DNA of 64,000 nucleotides. Source: Thermoplasmata archaeon (lineage in GTDB: Archaea; Thermoplasmatota; Thermoplasmata; Methanomassiliicoccales; Methanomethylophilaceae). The notes below the pieces were generated by a model. That model worked only from the letters and a program-made list of their open reading frames with translations. It was not told where the DNA came from and did not search any database. A program made the position numbers and the translations under genes. The stretch lies in contig SUSV01000007.1 of the NCBI GenBank assembly GCA_015063245.1, forward strand, positions 1 to 64,000, given 5' to 3'. This document shows positions 43,325 through 51,963 of the stretch, piece after piece (within the stretch, counting starts at the first letter, position 1; each line of letters opens with the position of its first letter).

Positions 43325-45145
43325 ATGGACGCAAAGATAATCGGAATAATCGCCATAGCGGCCCTGGTCGCAATCGGCGGGGCAGCGTTCGCCCTGGCAG
43401 GGCCGTCATCGGATAACGACGACTCCGTATCGGGCGGCAGTGCCGAATCGAGGTCAACGGATACAACGATAGACACCGGAGAGGAAACCATCACCGACAT
43501 CACACCCGAGATACAGTCCGGGGAATACCCTTTCACGATCGTATCTGAGAGTGGCACATGCGAATGCGAAATAACAGAGACCAGCGAAGGCTACACCATA
43601 ACATTCAGTGAAATCAACGAAGAAGGAACAACGTACAGCATATCAGGAACACTCAATGGAAACATAGTCATCGAAGCCGGGGACTACGACTTCGAGCTCG
43701 TACTGAACGGAATAACGATCACGACATCCTCCGAAGTACCCATCTACATCGGATCCGGAGAGGATGTGACCATAATAGCGAAGAAGAACACCGTGAACAC
43801 CATCTACGATAACCGTTCCGAAGTGTCCGATGACGACATCTCAGCAAGCGTATACAGCGCCTGTGACCTGAAGATCAAAGGCAACGGAAAGCTGGTCATC
43901 GTTTCGACCAACAACAACGGAATACACTCGAAGGACGACCTGTCCGTCAAGAACCTGACCCTCTACGTCACGGCAGTGGACAACTGTCTGAAGGGTAACG
44001 ACAGCGTGACCATCACATCAGGTAACATAACACTGAACGCAACATCAGGAGATGCGATAAAGACCACCAGCACCGATCTCAGCAGCACCGGCAAGCAGCG
44101 CGGTACCGTCACCATCAACTCCGACGACGGTGACACCGTGCTCACCATCAAGTCCTACTGCGATGGTATCGATGCGGCATTCGATGCGGTCATCGAGGAG
44201 ACGAGCGGAACAGTTTCCGTCGACATCATCGCCGGAACCGGAGCAACCTCCACCGCATCGGTCGTCACAGGTGCACCCCAGGGAAGCGGAGGCCAGGGTG
44301 GCCCCGGAGGATGGGGAGGAATGCCCGGAGGAGACAGCTGGATGCAGGGAGGAGGAAACAGCGAGGGTAACAGGAACGTTACCTCATACTCCTGCAAGGG
44401 AATCAAGGCCTCCAACTCGATCCAGATCAAATCAGGCACAGTCCAGATTGACGCATACGATGATGCACTCCATGCGAACAGCGAGGATACCATGGAATCA
44501 GGAGTGAGACCAACAGGGAACATAATCATCTCCGGAGGTAAGGTCACACTCAACAGCATGGATGACGGAGCTCACGCTGACGGAGCACTCCAGATAACGG
44601 GAGGTACTGTCTCGGTCACCGGCAGCTACGAGGCCCTCGAAGGATACACCATCACCATCTCTGGTGGAAACGTATCGCTCATCTCGACGGATGACGGCGT
44701 GAACGCGCTGGGAGGAGGGTTGAAGCTATCAGGAGGATACCTCTACGTATACGCCGGAGGCGACGGGCTGGACACTAACTACAGTTCCATATCCTTTGAT
44801 GGTACAGATGTGGTGATCGTATCCATCAGCGGCGGTAATTCGGCCATCGATTCCGATTACAGCTACACCTACAGCTCGGGAACCATCCTGGCCATCTGCC
44901 CCAACGGAATGATACAGGAGATAACCGGATCCAATGCGTTCAAATCCTACGGAACACAGAAATCGATGGGAAGCTTGAGCAAGGGCACTGTTGTTACAGC
45001 ATCGGTCAACGGTACTCTGATGGCCGCAGTGGAGATGCCCTCGAGCATGAGCAATGCCGTGGCATTCTACATCGGTTCCAACAGCGCATCGATAACCACA
45101 GGTTCCGCAAACCTGGATGACAACGGTGTGTACATCAGGTCCTGA
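43325..45145 (+). CDS. Secreted beta-helix carbohydrate-binding protein (Cthe_2159-like)
   Basis: This extracellular protein of 606 residues has an N-terminal hydrophobic anchor (IIGIIAIAALVAIGGAAFALAG), a Ser/Thr/Asp-rich linker, and many short repeats of the type SGTVQIDAYDDALHANSED and GGTVSVTGSYEALEG that build a right-handed beta helix. This matches the Cthe_2159 family, whose founding member binds polygalacturonic acid. A Gly-rich segment (GGQGGPGGWGGMPGG) lies near residue 325. The start is ATG 43325; the track's extension reads the VTC gene out of frame. It may mediate attachment to plant fibre or neighbouring cells. Confidence 0.85.
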   Translation: MDAKIIGIIAIAALVAIGGAAFALAGPSSDNDDSVSGGSAESRSTDTTIDTGEETITDITPEIQSGEYPFTIVSESGTCECEITETSEGYTITFSEINEEGTTYSISGTLNGNIVIEAGDYDFELVLNGITITTSSEVPIYIGSGEDVTIIAKKNTVNTIYDNRSEVSDDDISASVYSACDLKIKGNGKLVIVSTNNNGIHSKDDLSVKNLTLYVTAVDNCLKGNDSVTITSGNITLNATSGDAIKTTSTDLSSTGKQRGTVTINSDDGDTVLTIKSYCDGIDAAFDAVIEETSGTVSVDIIAGTGATSTASVVTGAPQGSGGQGGPGGWGGMPGGDSWMQGGGNSEGNRNVTSYSCKGIKASNSIQIKSGTVQIDAYDDALHANSEDTMESGVRPTGNIIISGGKVTLNSMDDGAHADGALQITGGTVSVTGSYEALEGYTITISGGNVSLISTDDGVNALGGGLKLSGGYLYVYAGGDGLDTNYSSISFDGTDVVIVSISGGNSAIDSDYSYTYSSGTILAICPNGMIQEITGSNAFKSYGTQKSMGSLSKGTVVTASVNGTLMAAVEMPSSMSNAVAFYIGSNSASITTGSANLDDNGVYIRS

Positions 45146-45153
45146 ACAACCAA

Positions 45154-45173
45154 AGCCTCCCCTCGGGGAGGCT
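45154..45173 (+). terminator. Terminator of the DUF4956-VTC-surface protein operon
   Basis: AGCCTCCC-CTCG-GGGAGGCT is a perfect 8-bp stem just after the surface protein stop, followed by AAACATTTTC. Confidence 0.65.
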
Positions 45174-45249
45174 AAACATTTTCAATCATTCTATCTTATC
45201 AACTGTGTTTCCTACAATCGTTTTATAAAGAGGGCTACTATCCTCAGTC

Positions 45250-45996
45250 ATGGATTGGACATTCGGTCTCGCCCTGCTGGTCGGATTCGCACCCGTTTTC
45301 CTGATGATGGACTGGGTGCTGAAGAACTACACCTATCCGAGGGTCGAGAACCCCTTCTTCAGGGACACCACCTTCTTCGGGATGCTCACGGTCGGTATCG
45401 TCGCAGGCGCAGCTATGTTCATCTTCCTGAGGGTGTTCCAGATCCTGGAGCAGCCCTTGGCCATCATTTACATGATCCTTATGGCCATGGTGGAGCTGAT
45501 GGCCATGGTGGTCATCATGAACCTGAAGAGGTTCCGCGGTAATTCCGATTCGATATTCTACGGATACGGTCTGGGATTGGGAATGGCCGGAGGGATGGCG
45601 ACAGGTTTCGCATACATCCTCTGCATGGTGATCGCCGATCCCGAGATCGAAGCGAATGTGGTGGACCCGTTCACCATCGCAGTCTATGTGATCGGTCTGT
45701 CAGTCTCCATGACCCTCATCTTCGGCTCATGCGGAACCAACATCGGAGAGGGCATTGCAAGGCACATCCCGATGCAGTTCGTACTGCAGGCCGCCATCCC
45801 GCTGGTGGCCTACAACATGCTGCTCGCAGTGCTCTGGACCAGCGAAGGTGTGATGTTCTACGTTCTCATCATCGCGATGGTCGCTGTCGGAGCATTCTAT
45901 TTCCACAAATGCCTGTTCAGGAACCTTCCCAGGATCATCAGGGAGGTCCTCAAGATGAACGGTCAGAAACGCGACGATATCCCCAAGGCCAGATGA
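45250..45996 (+). CDS. Integral membrane protein, unknown function
   Basis: This 248-residue protein has about seven membrane segments (for example FGLALLVGFAPVFLMMDWVL, FGMLTVGIVAGAAMFIFL and VLIIAMVAVGAFYFH) and a basic C terminus. A charged short motif FGSCGTNIGEGIARHIPMQF lies between segments 5 and 6. Homologues without assigned function are expected in related archaea, but I cannot name a family. A TATA-like TTTTATAAAG at about 45222 lies 28 bases before the ATG, consistent with a leaderless monocistronic gene. It is convergent with the next gene, 3 bases away. Confidence 0.8.
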   Translation: MDWTFGLALLVGFAPVFLMMDWVLKNYTYPRVENPFFRDTTFFGMLTVGIVAGAAMFIFLRVFQILEQPLAIIYMILMAMVELMAMVVIMNLKRFRGNSDSIFYGYGLGLGMAGGMATGFAYILCMVIADPEIEANVVDPFTIAVYVIGLSVSMTLIFGSCGTNIGEGIARHIPMQFVLQAAIPLVAYNMLLAVLWTSEGVMFYVLIIAMVAVGAFYFHKCLFRNLPRIIREVLKMNGQKRDDIPKAR

Positions 45997-45999
45997 TGT

Positions 46000-46446
46000 T
46001 CATCCTTTGTAACGGCCGTAGCCGACCTCGTAGATGTAACAGCGTTCGAGCATCGATGCAACGTATTTCTCGGCATACTTCTCGCCGACTATCTCCTCGA
46101 TATCCTCTACTGTGAACGTGCCCTTGATCTTGGTGAGGCCTCTGGCGAGTATCTGCATCTTCTCATCGAGGTCCGTGCTGTGCTCGTACTTGTAGATCAT
46201 GGTGGAGTAGGGGTCTGCCTTCTCGATCCTCTTCTTCTTGGCCTTCTCATCCTTCGGGCTCGGTGCCTCGAAGCCTGCTGCCTGCCCTAGAGCCTTCCTT
46301 GCGCTCTCCTGGTCCTTGCATTCGAAGATGAAGACCATCTTGTCCGTTCTCTCGGTGTTCCCGCAGTAGGGGCAGGATGAGCTCTTAGAAGATTTGTCGA
46401 TGACGCGGGCCCTTCCGCATGAGCTGCAGATGGAGATCCCGTACAT
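46000..46446 (-). CDS. Archaeal zinc-ribbon protein with C-terminal helical (wHTH-like) domain
   Basis: The N terminus holds a zinc ribbon (CSSCGRARVIDKSSKSSSCPYCG). A charged linker and a C-terminal segment of about 60 residues that may be a winged helix follow (GTFTVEDIEEIVGEKYAEKYVASML). With 148 residues and a zinc ribbon it may bind nucleic acid. It lies 3 bases downstream of the arginine decarboxylase gene and is probably co-transcribed. I do not recognise a named family. Confidence 0.75.
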   Translation of the reverse strand: MYGISICSSCGRARVIDKSSKSSSCPYCGNTERTDKMVFIFECKDQESARKALGQAAGFEAPSPKDEKAKKKRIEKADPYSTMIYKYEHSTDLDEKMQILARGLTKIKGTFTVEDIEEIVGEKYAEKYVASMLERCYIYEVGYGRYKG

Positions 46447-46449
46447 GAC

Positions 46450-46923
46450 TCACCTGTATTCGGCGAAGACGAGCGCGGAGACGCAGCATCCGTAGTTGTC
46501 CATGGGGATCTTGAGCTCCTCGATGGCGAAGTTCACCTCGTTGAACTCCACGCCGCGGATATCGGACATCTCCTTCATCTTGCAGGCGAGGATCTCCTTC
46601 AGCGATTCCCCCGATCCGTGGATGTGACCTTCTGCGACATAACCCCCCTTCCCGTCCTTGCGGTAGGCGTAGGCTATGCCTGCGGCGATGGTCTCCCCCT
46701 CCGTTCCCCTCATCTGTGCCAGCACGCAGTGTGTGACCGCGCCCATGGACATCCCGCAGGGCTCGATGCGTACCGCTCCGATGGGGATGACGGATGATAC
46801 CGATACAAGGTTCTGTTCCCCTATGCCGGCATTGATCAGGGCCTTGTCGAACGCGTTCAGATCGGATGTCGGGCTCACAGCTGAGCTGTGGGTGATGAAG
46901 AATTTGCTAGGGACCAGTTCCAT
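46450..46923 (-). CDS. pdaD: Pyruvoyl-dependent arginine decarboxylase
   Basis: This enzyme makes agmatine from arginine, needed for polyamines and, in archaea, for agmatidine in tRNA-Ile2. The proenzyme cleaves itself at a Ser-Ser bond, visible in NLVSVSSVIPIGA, so that the second serine becomes the pyruvoyl group. Other family segments are FFITHSSAVSPTSDLNAFD and MGAVTHCVLAQMRG. It is 157 residues from ATG 46923 (MELVPSKFF); a GTG four codons upstream at 46935 is also possible and would suit a leaderless mRNA given the TATA-like sequence near 46957. Confidence 0.93.
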   Translation of the reverse strand: MELVPSKFFITHSSAVSPTSDLNAFDKALINAGIGEQNLVSVSSVIPIGAVRIEPCGMSMGAVTHCVLAQMRGTEGETIAAGIAYAYRKDGKGGYVAEGHIHGSGESLKEILACKMKEMSDIRGVEFNEVNFAIEELKIPMDNYGCCVSALVFAEYR

Positions 46924-46962
46924 ATGGGGCACCAACGGTTCTCAATATCTAATAGTATCGGT

Positions 46963-47679
46963 TCATCCGATATACTGAGCCGTGTTGTTCATGTTGTTCT
47001 GAGCCGCCTCGATCTGCTCCTCGATGATGGCAGCCTCCTTCATCAGCTCCTTGGGGCTGGTCTTGAATCCGGGGATGAGCTTCGATATGGGGTCGATGAA
47101 CAGGGCTGCGGAACCTGGATCGGGGACCCCCGGGCTCGCTGGCACCATGATGGATATGATGCTCATGCCCTTGTTGGGGGCGGCATACATCATCACACCA
47201 GTCAGGCCCCGGATCATGCCCTCCTTCATAGGCTCGACCTTGCACTTCTTCATCAGTTTCTCGCCCTCCGGTCCGGCGGCGATGGCCAGTGTCTTAGCCC
47301 CTTCGAACTTGGGCGTACCTTCCATGCTGACGATGATCCTGCATCCTTTCGCCCTCATGTAGTTGAGAACCCTGTTGGTAAGGGCGTAGCAGTCCTCGGG
47401 CTTGGGTGCATATTCGGTCATGCACAGCAGGACATCGTGGCCCCCCTTCCTCTTGTTCTTGTAGGCGAAGAACCTCACGGGAGGCATTGCAGAATATTCC
47501 GAGATCAGGCAGTACGGGGGCATGCTGGGGGATGCCATCCCTGCAACGGGCGTCATCTTCAGGCTCTTGATGTACATGTTGGCCATGATGGAGCTTGTCA
47601 GTCCGACGCTCGGGAACCCTATCACTCCAATCGGGTCATTGAGGTTGACCTCCTCATACGGGATGATCTCTATGTCCAT
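46963..47679 (-). CDS. PAC2 family protein (proteasome assembly chaperone-like)
   Basis: This protein of about 238 residues has the PAC2/DUF75 fold: GVIGFPSVGLTSSIMANMYI at the N terminus, HDVLLCMTEYAPKPEDCYAL and a C-terminal helix (PKELMKEAAIIEEQIEAAQ). Archaeal PbaB-like members are linked to proteasome assembly; the role here is inferred. The ATG at 47697 is used in the track, but the shared TATA-like CTTTTTAAG at 47701-47710 points to a leaderless start at ATG 47679 (MDIEIIPYEE). It is divergent from the M16 peptidase gene. Confidence 0.87.
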   Translation of the reverse strand: MDIEIIPYEEVNLNDPIGVIGFPSVGLTSSIMANMYIKSLKMTPVAGMASPSMPPYCLISEYSAMPPVRFFAYKNKRKGGHDVLLCMTEYAPKPEDCYALTNRVLNYMRAKGCRIIVSMEGTPKFEGAKTLAIAAGPEGEKLMKKCKVEPMKEGMIRGLTGVMMYAAPNKGMSIISIMVPASPGVPDPGSAALFIDPISKLIPGFKTSPKELMKEAAIIEEQIEAAQNNMNNTAQYIG

Positions 47680-47731
47680 GGGGTACGATAATACCATTAA
47701 CCTTTTTAAGAAGTTCTATTTTACACATTAT

Positions 47732-49006
47732 ATGAACGGTCATTCCATCGAGGTCTCAAAGACGGCAGGGGGCATCCCGGTCGTCATCGACAACATCCAA
47801 GGAAGCGAGAGTGCAGCCTTCATGATAGGGGTAGCCACTGGTTCCAGGGACGAGACCAAGGACATCTTCGGACTGTCCCATCTGCTCGAGCATACGGTCT
47901 TCAGGGAGACCAAGACCATGGATTCCTACCAGATGGCGAAGGAGATCGAGGGTGCCGGAGGAGAGCTCAACGCCTTCACCGGAAGGGAGATGACCGCATT
48001 TTACGGAATTACCATCAAGGAGACGGCCGACATCGCCAGGAGGATCGTGGGCGACATCGTGGCCAATCCCCTCATCAACGAGAAGGCCACCGAGCTGGAG
48101 AAGAAGATCGTGCTGCAGGAGCTCAGCATGATAAAGAACGAGCCCGACAGATACATCCACGACCTCTACGAGATGATCCTCTGGAGGGGGCATGAGCTCT
48201 CGCAGGACGAGGGTGGGGACGAGAAGCTCGTCGCCAACATGACCTGCGAGGACCTCAGGAAGTACTACGAGGAGAAGTACCTCATCCCCAATCTCTCCGT
48301 CTATGCAGTGGGTGCCGTCGACCCAGAGGACACCGTCGCATGGGCCGAGAGCACGCTGGATGGAATGGCTGGAGGGAAGAGGAATGTCAGGACCGCGCCT
48401 CCGATGCCCCAGGGCAAATACGAGTTCGTCGCGAACGACTCAGACCACTATCAGGTGGCCATGGGATTCCCGTCATACGGCGCGTCCCATCAGGACCGCA
48501 CCGCGGTGTCGATGCTATCGGCCATCCTCGGGTCCGGAACGAGCTCGAGACTGTTCAACGATGTAAGGGAGAAGAAGGCTCTCGTGTACTCCATCTACAT
48601 GACGGTGGCCCAGAACAGCGATGCGAGCTCCCTCACCACATTCATGTCGTGCACCAAGGACAATGTCGAGGAGGCCATGGAGACGACATCGAAGGTCTTC
48701 GCAGGGCTCCTGGAGAACGGATTGGAGAAGGGCGAGCTCGAGAGGGCGAAAAGGCTCGTGAAAGGAGCGAACGTCAGGGCGATGGAATCGACCGACAACA
48801 GGCTGTACAGGCTGGGGGTCAATCACATGCTCAACGGAAGCACAGAGACTCTGGAGCAGCGTCTCGAGAAGATCGATGCCGTTACAGAGGAGGATGTGAT
48901 GAGGGTCGCCGGGGATCTGCTCAAGTTCGACCGCATGAACACCGTTGTCCTCGGAAAGAACCACCGTGCCCTCAAGAAGTACGATTCCTCGAAGCTCAGC
49001 TTCTGA
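47732..49006 (+). CDS. M16 family zinc metallopeptidase
   Basis: This pitrilysin/MPP-like peptidase of 424 residues has the inverted zinc motif HLLEH (GLSHLLEHTVFRET) near residue 51, and the distal glutamate lies in the EKKIVLQELSMI helix. The second half has the inactive M16 partner fold (REKKALVYSIYMT). Such enzymes degrade or trim peptides. The track's first 70 residues are antisense to the PAC2 gene and are rejected; the start is ATG 47732, leaderless relative to the shared TATA-like element. Its 3' end overlaps the convergent protease gene by 11 bases. Confidence 0.92.
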   Translation: MNGHSIEVSKTAGGIPVVIDNIQGSESAAFMIGVATGSRDETKDIFGLSHLLEHTVFRETKTMDSYQMAKEIEGAGGELNAFTGREMTAFYGITIKETADIARRIVGDIVANPLINEKATELEKKIVLQELSMIKNEPDRYIHDLYEMILWRGHELSQDEGGDEKLVANMTCEDLRKYYEEKYLIPNLSVYAVGAVDPEDTVAWAESTLDGMAGGKRNVRTAPPMPQGKYEFVANDSDHYQVAMGFPSYGASHQDRTAVSMLSAILGSGTSSRLFNDVREKKALVYSIYMTVAQNSDASSLTTFMSCTKDNVEEAMETTSKVFAGLLENGLEKGELERAKRLVKGANVRAMESTDNRLYRLGVNHMLNGSTETLEQRLEKIDAVTEEDVMRVAGDLLKFDRMNTVVLGKNHRALKKYDSSKLSF

Positions 49007-49481
49007 ACTCCGAGATGAGATGGAGCACCGCGTTCTTGGCGCTCTCGACGCATGCCTCTACCGCAGGCGTCATGGTCTCGGACACCGTTTTGATATCCTC
49101 GACCTCGATGGCGATGTACATGATCCTCTGAGGCATGATGTCGGGGTCCATCTGGCGTCCGATCTTGATCGCAGTCGGCAGGTTCACATCATGGGACGAA
49201 GCCTCGTTGATCTTCTGGTCGAAGTCAGATTCCGAGAATATCATGATGGTGCCAGGGGAATATTCCCCAGTTTGAATCGCATCGACGATTATGGCGAGCT
49301 TGTACCCATGGATGACAGGGAGGATATCGAGTCCGCCTACCGCCTCCTGGTGGCAGTCGACGCCTTCCATGTGGAGGTCCTCGACCATCTGCGACACCCT
49401 GAGGCCCACGGCGTCATCCGACATTATCGGGCTGCCGAGACCTACGACCGCGACATCAGAATCCCTATCGTTCAAACCCAT
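48996..49481 (-). CDS. Hydrogenase maturation endopeptidase (HyaD/HycI/FrcD family)
   Basis: This nickel-dependent endopeptidase clips the C terminus of [NiFe]-hydrogenase large subunits after metal insertion. The N-terminal GLGSPIMSDDAVGLRV carries the nickel-binding acid residue, VDAIQTGEYSPGTI holds the second ligand region, and a histidine follows in SSHDVNLPTAIKIG. It has 161 residues. No hydrogenase structural gene lies in this window. It is divergent from the LysR-like regulator gene. Confidence 0.88.
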   Translation of the reverse strand: MGLNDRDSDVAVVGLGSPIMSDDAVGLRVSQMVEDLHMEGVDCHQEAVGGLDILPVIHGYKLAIIVDAIQTGEYSPGTIMIFSESDFDQKINEASSHDVNLPTAIKIGRQMDPDIMPQRIMYIAIEVEDIKTVSETMTPAVEACVESAKNAVLHLISEFRS

Positions 49482-49540
49482 GTGATCACTCGGTCATGTG
49501 CCGGCCGATTTATTATGATTGGCTTTGAAGGGGCCGACAG

Positions 49541-49560
49541 TATTATCTTTTAGGGTAACA
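49541..49560 (+). promoter_or_regulatory. 20-bp palindromic operator at the LysR-like regulator promoter
   Basis: TATTATCTTTTAGGGTAACA matches the site at 50378 at 18 of 20 positions and lies at the expected transcription start, after a TATA-like TTTATTATG at about 49509 and 12 bases before the GTG. This position suits autorepression. Confidence 0.6.
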
Positions 49561-49571
49561 CTTAACGGTCC

Positions 49572-50372
49572 GTGGACATATCCATCCAGAACTCCCAGAT
49601 CATCAACGGTAAGACGGTGACCGCACGTCAGATAGAGGCCCTCATGGCGGTCGAGAAGACAGGCAGCCAGACTGCCGCGGCCAGAGCCATCGGGATATCG
49701 GCGCCCGTGCTCCACAAGTACATCGCATGCATAGAGGATGCCGTGGGTGCACCGGTCTTAAAGACGACACCCTCAGGTTCGGTGCTCACCAGCACGGGCA
49801 GGGAGATCATAGATCTGGCACGTTGCACAGAGAACCGCTGCATCATGGACAGGGGGTTCACGATATGCTGCACGCCCGTGACAGAGGATATCATGATGTC
49901 CGTGGTCTCGGCATCCAAGATCCCGGACGCTCACATAATCGTCTCCGACGATCAGTACAATATCCGCATGATGAGGGAGAACAGGGCCGACCTCGCCATC
50001 ATCGACGACCCTCTCTATCTGTTCGATGCGGAGGAGTACATGATGGACGAGATCGGATACCTTGGGATGGTCTATGTCGACAACGGCCCTTCCTTCATCC
50101 GTTACAAGTACGGCGCGCAGAGGGTCGCGTTCATGTATCTAGATTCAATCAAGAAGAAGTACACGATAGATTCCGAGACGTTCTCCCTGCCGGAGCTCCT
50201 CGGCTCCAACAAGAGCTTCTTCATAGACGAGTTCATGCTCACCCGGAGGAACCTCAGGCTCAAGAGCGCCGTCGATCCGAAGATACTACGTCACGCCATC
50301 ACAGCGATCTACCGCGAGGAGGATCCCCGCATTTCCAAGATAATCAAGGCTGTCAAGGCCAGAAAGCTCTGA
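49572..50372 (+). CDS. LysR/ModE-type transcriptional regulator
   Basis: This DNA-binding protein of 266 residues has an N-terminal winged helix-turn-helix (about residues 17-75; TARQIEALMAVEKTGSQTAA, then ISAPVLHKYIACIEDAVGAP) and a C-terminal ligand-binding region resembling periplasmic-binding folds (about residues 95-265). The GTG start is supported by its position after the promoter palindrome. The same palindrome occurs before the downstream hdrC-hdrB genes, so this protein probably controls itself and them. The effector is unknown; a metal oxyanion or an electron-state signal is only a guess. Confidence 0.85.
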   Translation: MDISIQNSQIINGKTVTARQIEALMAVEKTGSQTAAARAIGISAPVLHKYIACIEDAVGAPVLKTTPSGSVLTSTGREIIDLARCTENRCIMDRGFTICCTPVTEDIMMSVVSASKIPDAHIIVSDDQYNIRMMRENRADLAIIDDPLYLFDAEEYMMDEIGYLGMVYVDNGPSFIRYKYGAQRVAFMYLDSIKKKYTIDSETFSLPELLGSNKSFFIDEFMLTRRNLRLKSAVDPKILRHAITAIYREEDPRISKIIKAVKARKL

Positions 50373-50377
50373 AAGGG

Positions 50378-50397
50378 TATTATCCTTTAGGGTAATA
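50378..50397 (+). promoter_or_regulatory. 20-bp palindromic operator upstream of hdrC-hdrB
   Basis: TATTATCCTTTAGGGTAATA is an inverted repeat (TATTAtCC/GGgTAATA) located about 37 bp upstream of the TATA box ATTATATAC at 50421-50429. An upstream position of this kind suits activation. Confidence 0.62.
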
Positions 50398-50458
50398 TGG
50401 CACTCCGTTTACCATTCTGTATTATATACGAAGCGAGCGGTCAAGAGTTCCGATTATC

Positions 50459-50941
50459 ATGGTTACACCAAAAGCAGAGATCTCCAAGGAGATCGCGGAC
50501 GCAGCAAAGATGTGCTTCCAGTGTGGAACCTGTACAGCAGGATGCCCTTCCGGAAGGAGGACCTCCTACAGGACCAGGAAGATCATCAGGATGGCACAGC
50601 TCGGACTTAAGGAAGAGATCCTCTCCTCAGACGAGCTCTGGGAGTGCAGCACATGCTACACCTGTGTTGAGAGATGCCCCCGTCAGGTCCCCATCGTCGA
50701 CATCATCATCGACCTCAGGAACATGGCAGTCGCAGAGGGCCACATGAGGCCCCAGCACAAGGGAACAGCCACCAACCTCGTCAAGTACGGACACACCGTC
50801 GACGTCAAAGAGAACATCTCCAAGCTCAGGGTAGACATGGGACTTCCCGAGGTACCCCCCACAGTACTCGCCAACCCCGAAGCAAAGGCACAGCTCGACA
50901 AGATTCTGGAGCTCACCGGCTTCACAAAGATCGTGGAGTGA
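50459..50941 (+). CDS. hdrC: Heterodisulfide reductase subunit C (HdrC)
   Basis: HdrC is the small ferredoxin-like subunit linking electron flow to HdrB in reduction of CoM-S-S-CoB, the last step of methanogenesis. The two cluster motifs are CFQCGTCTAGCPSGRR and CSTCYTCVERCPRQV. It has 160 residues. hdrB follows 5 bases downstream. No hdrA or mvh genes are adjacent, which is usual in this order where hdrA is encoded elsewhere. The promoter has a TATA box and an upstream palindrome shared with the LysR-like regulator gene. Confidence 0.93.
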   Translation: MVTPKAEISKEIADAAKMCFQCGTCTAGCPSGRRTSYRTRKIIRMAQLGLKEEILSSDELWECSTCYTCVERCPRQVPIVDIIIDLRNMAVAEGHMRPQHKGTATNLVKYGHTVDVKENISKLRVDMGLPEVPPTVLANPEAKAQLDKILELTGFTKIVE

Positions 50942-50946
50942 TTAAG

Positions 50947-51792
50947 ATGGCAAAATACGCATTTTTCCTCGGATGTATCGCACCCCTCAGATACCCCGGT
51001 ATCGAGAAGTCAACAAGGGTCGTCTGCGAGAAGCTCGGAATCGAGCTCGTCGACCTGAAGGACGCAAGCTGCTGTCCTGCACCCGGAGTCATCAGGGCCT
51101 TCAACAAGAAGACCTGGCTCGCAGCTGCAGCAAGGAACCTCGCCCTCGCAGAGAAAGAGGGACTCGAGATCGTCACAATCTGTAACGGATGCTACGGATC
51201 ACTCTTCGATGCAGCATACGAGCTCGCAGAGGACAAGGAGCTCCTCGCAGAGGTCAACAAGATCCTCGCAGAGATCGGAATGGAGTACAAGGGAACCACA
51301 AAGGTCCACCACTTCGCAGAGGTCCTCTACAACGAGGTCGGAGTCGAGAAGATCAAGGCAGCAGTCACAAAGCCCCTGGAGTACCAGGTCGCGGCATTCT
51401 ACGGATGCCACTTCCTCAAGCCCAGCGAGATCAAGCAGGTCGATGACCCTGAGAACCCCCACATCCTCGATGACCTCATTGAGGCAACAGGCGCAAAGTC
51501 CATGCCCAGGAAGCAGAAGACCCTGTGCTGCGGAGCCGGAGGAGGACTCAAGGCCGCATTCGGTGACGTCGCAAAGAAGTTCACAGAGACCAACCTCGAG
51601 AACATGAAGGAGTCCGGAGCACAGTACATCATCGATGTCTGTCCGTTCTGCCACCTGCAGTTCGACGGAACACAGAAGGACCTCGGATACTCTATCCCCG
51701 TCCTCCACCTTTCACAGCTCCTCGGTCTCTCAATGGGAATGTCCGCGGACGAGCTCGCTCTGTCCACCCACATCACCCCTGTGACACTCTGA
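50947..51792 (+). CDS. hdrB: Heterodisulfide reductase subunit B (HdrB)
   Basis: HdrB carries the two non-cubane [4Fe-4S] clusters at which CoM-S-S-CoB is cleaved. Two CCG modules are present: FFLGCIAPLRYPGIE with ASCCPAPGV and CNGCYGSLFDA, then FYGCHFLKPSE with LCCGAGGGLKA and CPFCHLQFDG. At 281 residues it is a complete HdrB. The start is ATG 50947, 5 bases after the hdrC stop; the track's longer version from 50674 is a frame shadow of hdrC. Codon usage here is strongly biased, as in mtmB, consistent with high expression. Confidence 0.94.
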   Translation: MAKYAFFLGCIAPLRYPGIEKSTRVVCEKLGIELVDLKDASCCPAPGVIRAFNKKTWLAAAARNLALAEKEGLEIVTICNGCYGSLFDAAYELAEDKELLAEVNKILAEIGMEYKGTTKVHHFAEVLYNEVGVEKIKAAVTKPLEYQVAAFYGCHFLKPSEIKQVDDPENPHILDDLIEATGAKSMPRKQKTLCCGAGGGLKAAFGDVAKKFTETNLENMKESGAQYIIDVCPFCHLQFDGTQKDLGYSIPVLHLSQLLGLSMGMSADELALSTHITPVTL

Positions 51793-51806
51793 AAGTGAAA
51801 CTCATT

Positions 51807-51824
51807 AGGGAGGGAAACCTCCCT
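51807..51824 (+). terminator. Terminator after hdrB
   Basis: AGGGAGG-GAAA-CCTCCCT followed by TTCTATTAG lies 14 bases after the hdrB stop. Confidence 0.65.
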
Positions 51825-51888
51825 TTCTATTAGATTATCAAATTATCTCGGTATCCGTATAAGTCTAACTTATTTCGAGTTAACTTTT

Positions 51889-51899
51889 TATATATGCGG
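51889..51899 (+). promoter_or_regulatory. TATA box of the eS1 gene
   Basis: TTTATATATGC lies about 70 bases before the rps3ae start and is the best promoter element in the gap after hdrB. Confidence 0.5.
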
Positions 51900-51963
51900 T
51901 ACACGAATCGACATATCTTTTAATACAACGATTTAATCGGCAGGTCCAGTAAAAGGTGTCGTT

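Noticed and set aside
47522-47731. N-terminal 70 residues of the M16 peptidase ORF
   Set aside because: They are antisense to the PAC2 gene, and the family similarity starts after ATG 47732.
50674-50946. Long HdrB version from 50674
   Set aside because: The extra N terminus is a frame shadow of hdrC; ATG 50947 has normal spacing and starts the conserved region.
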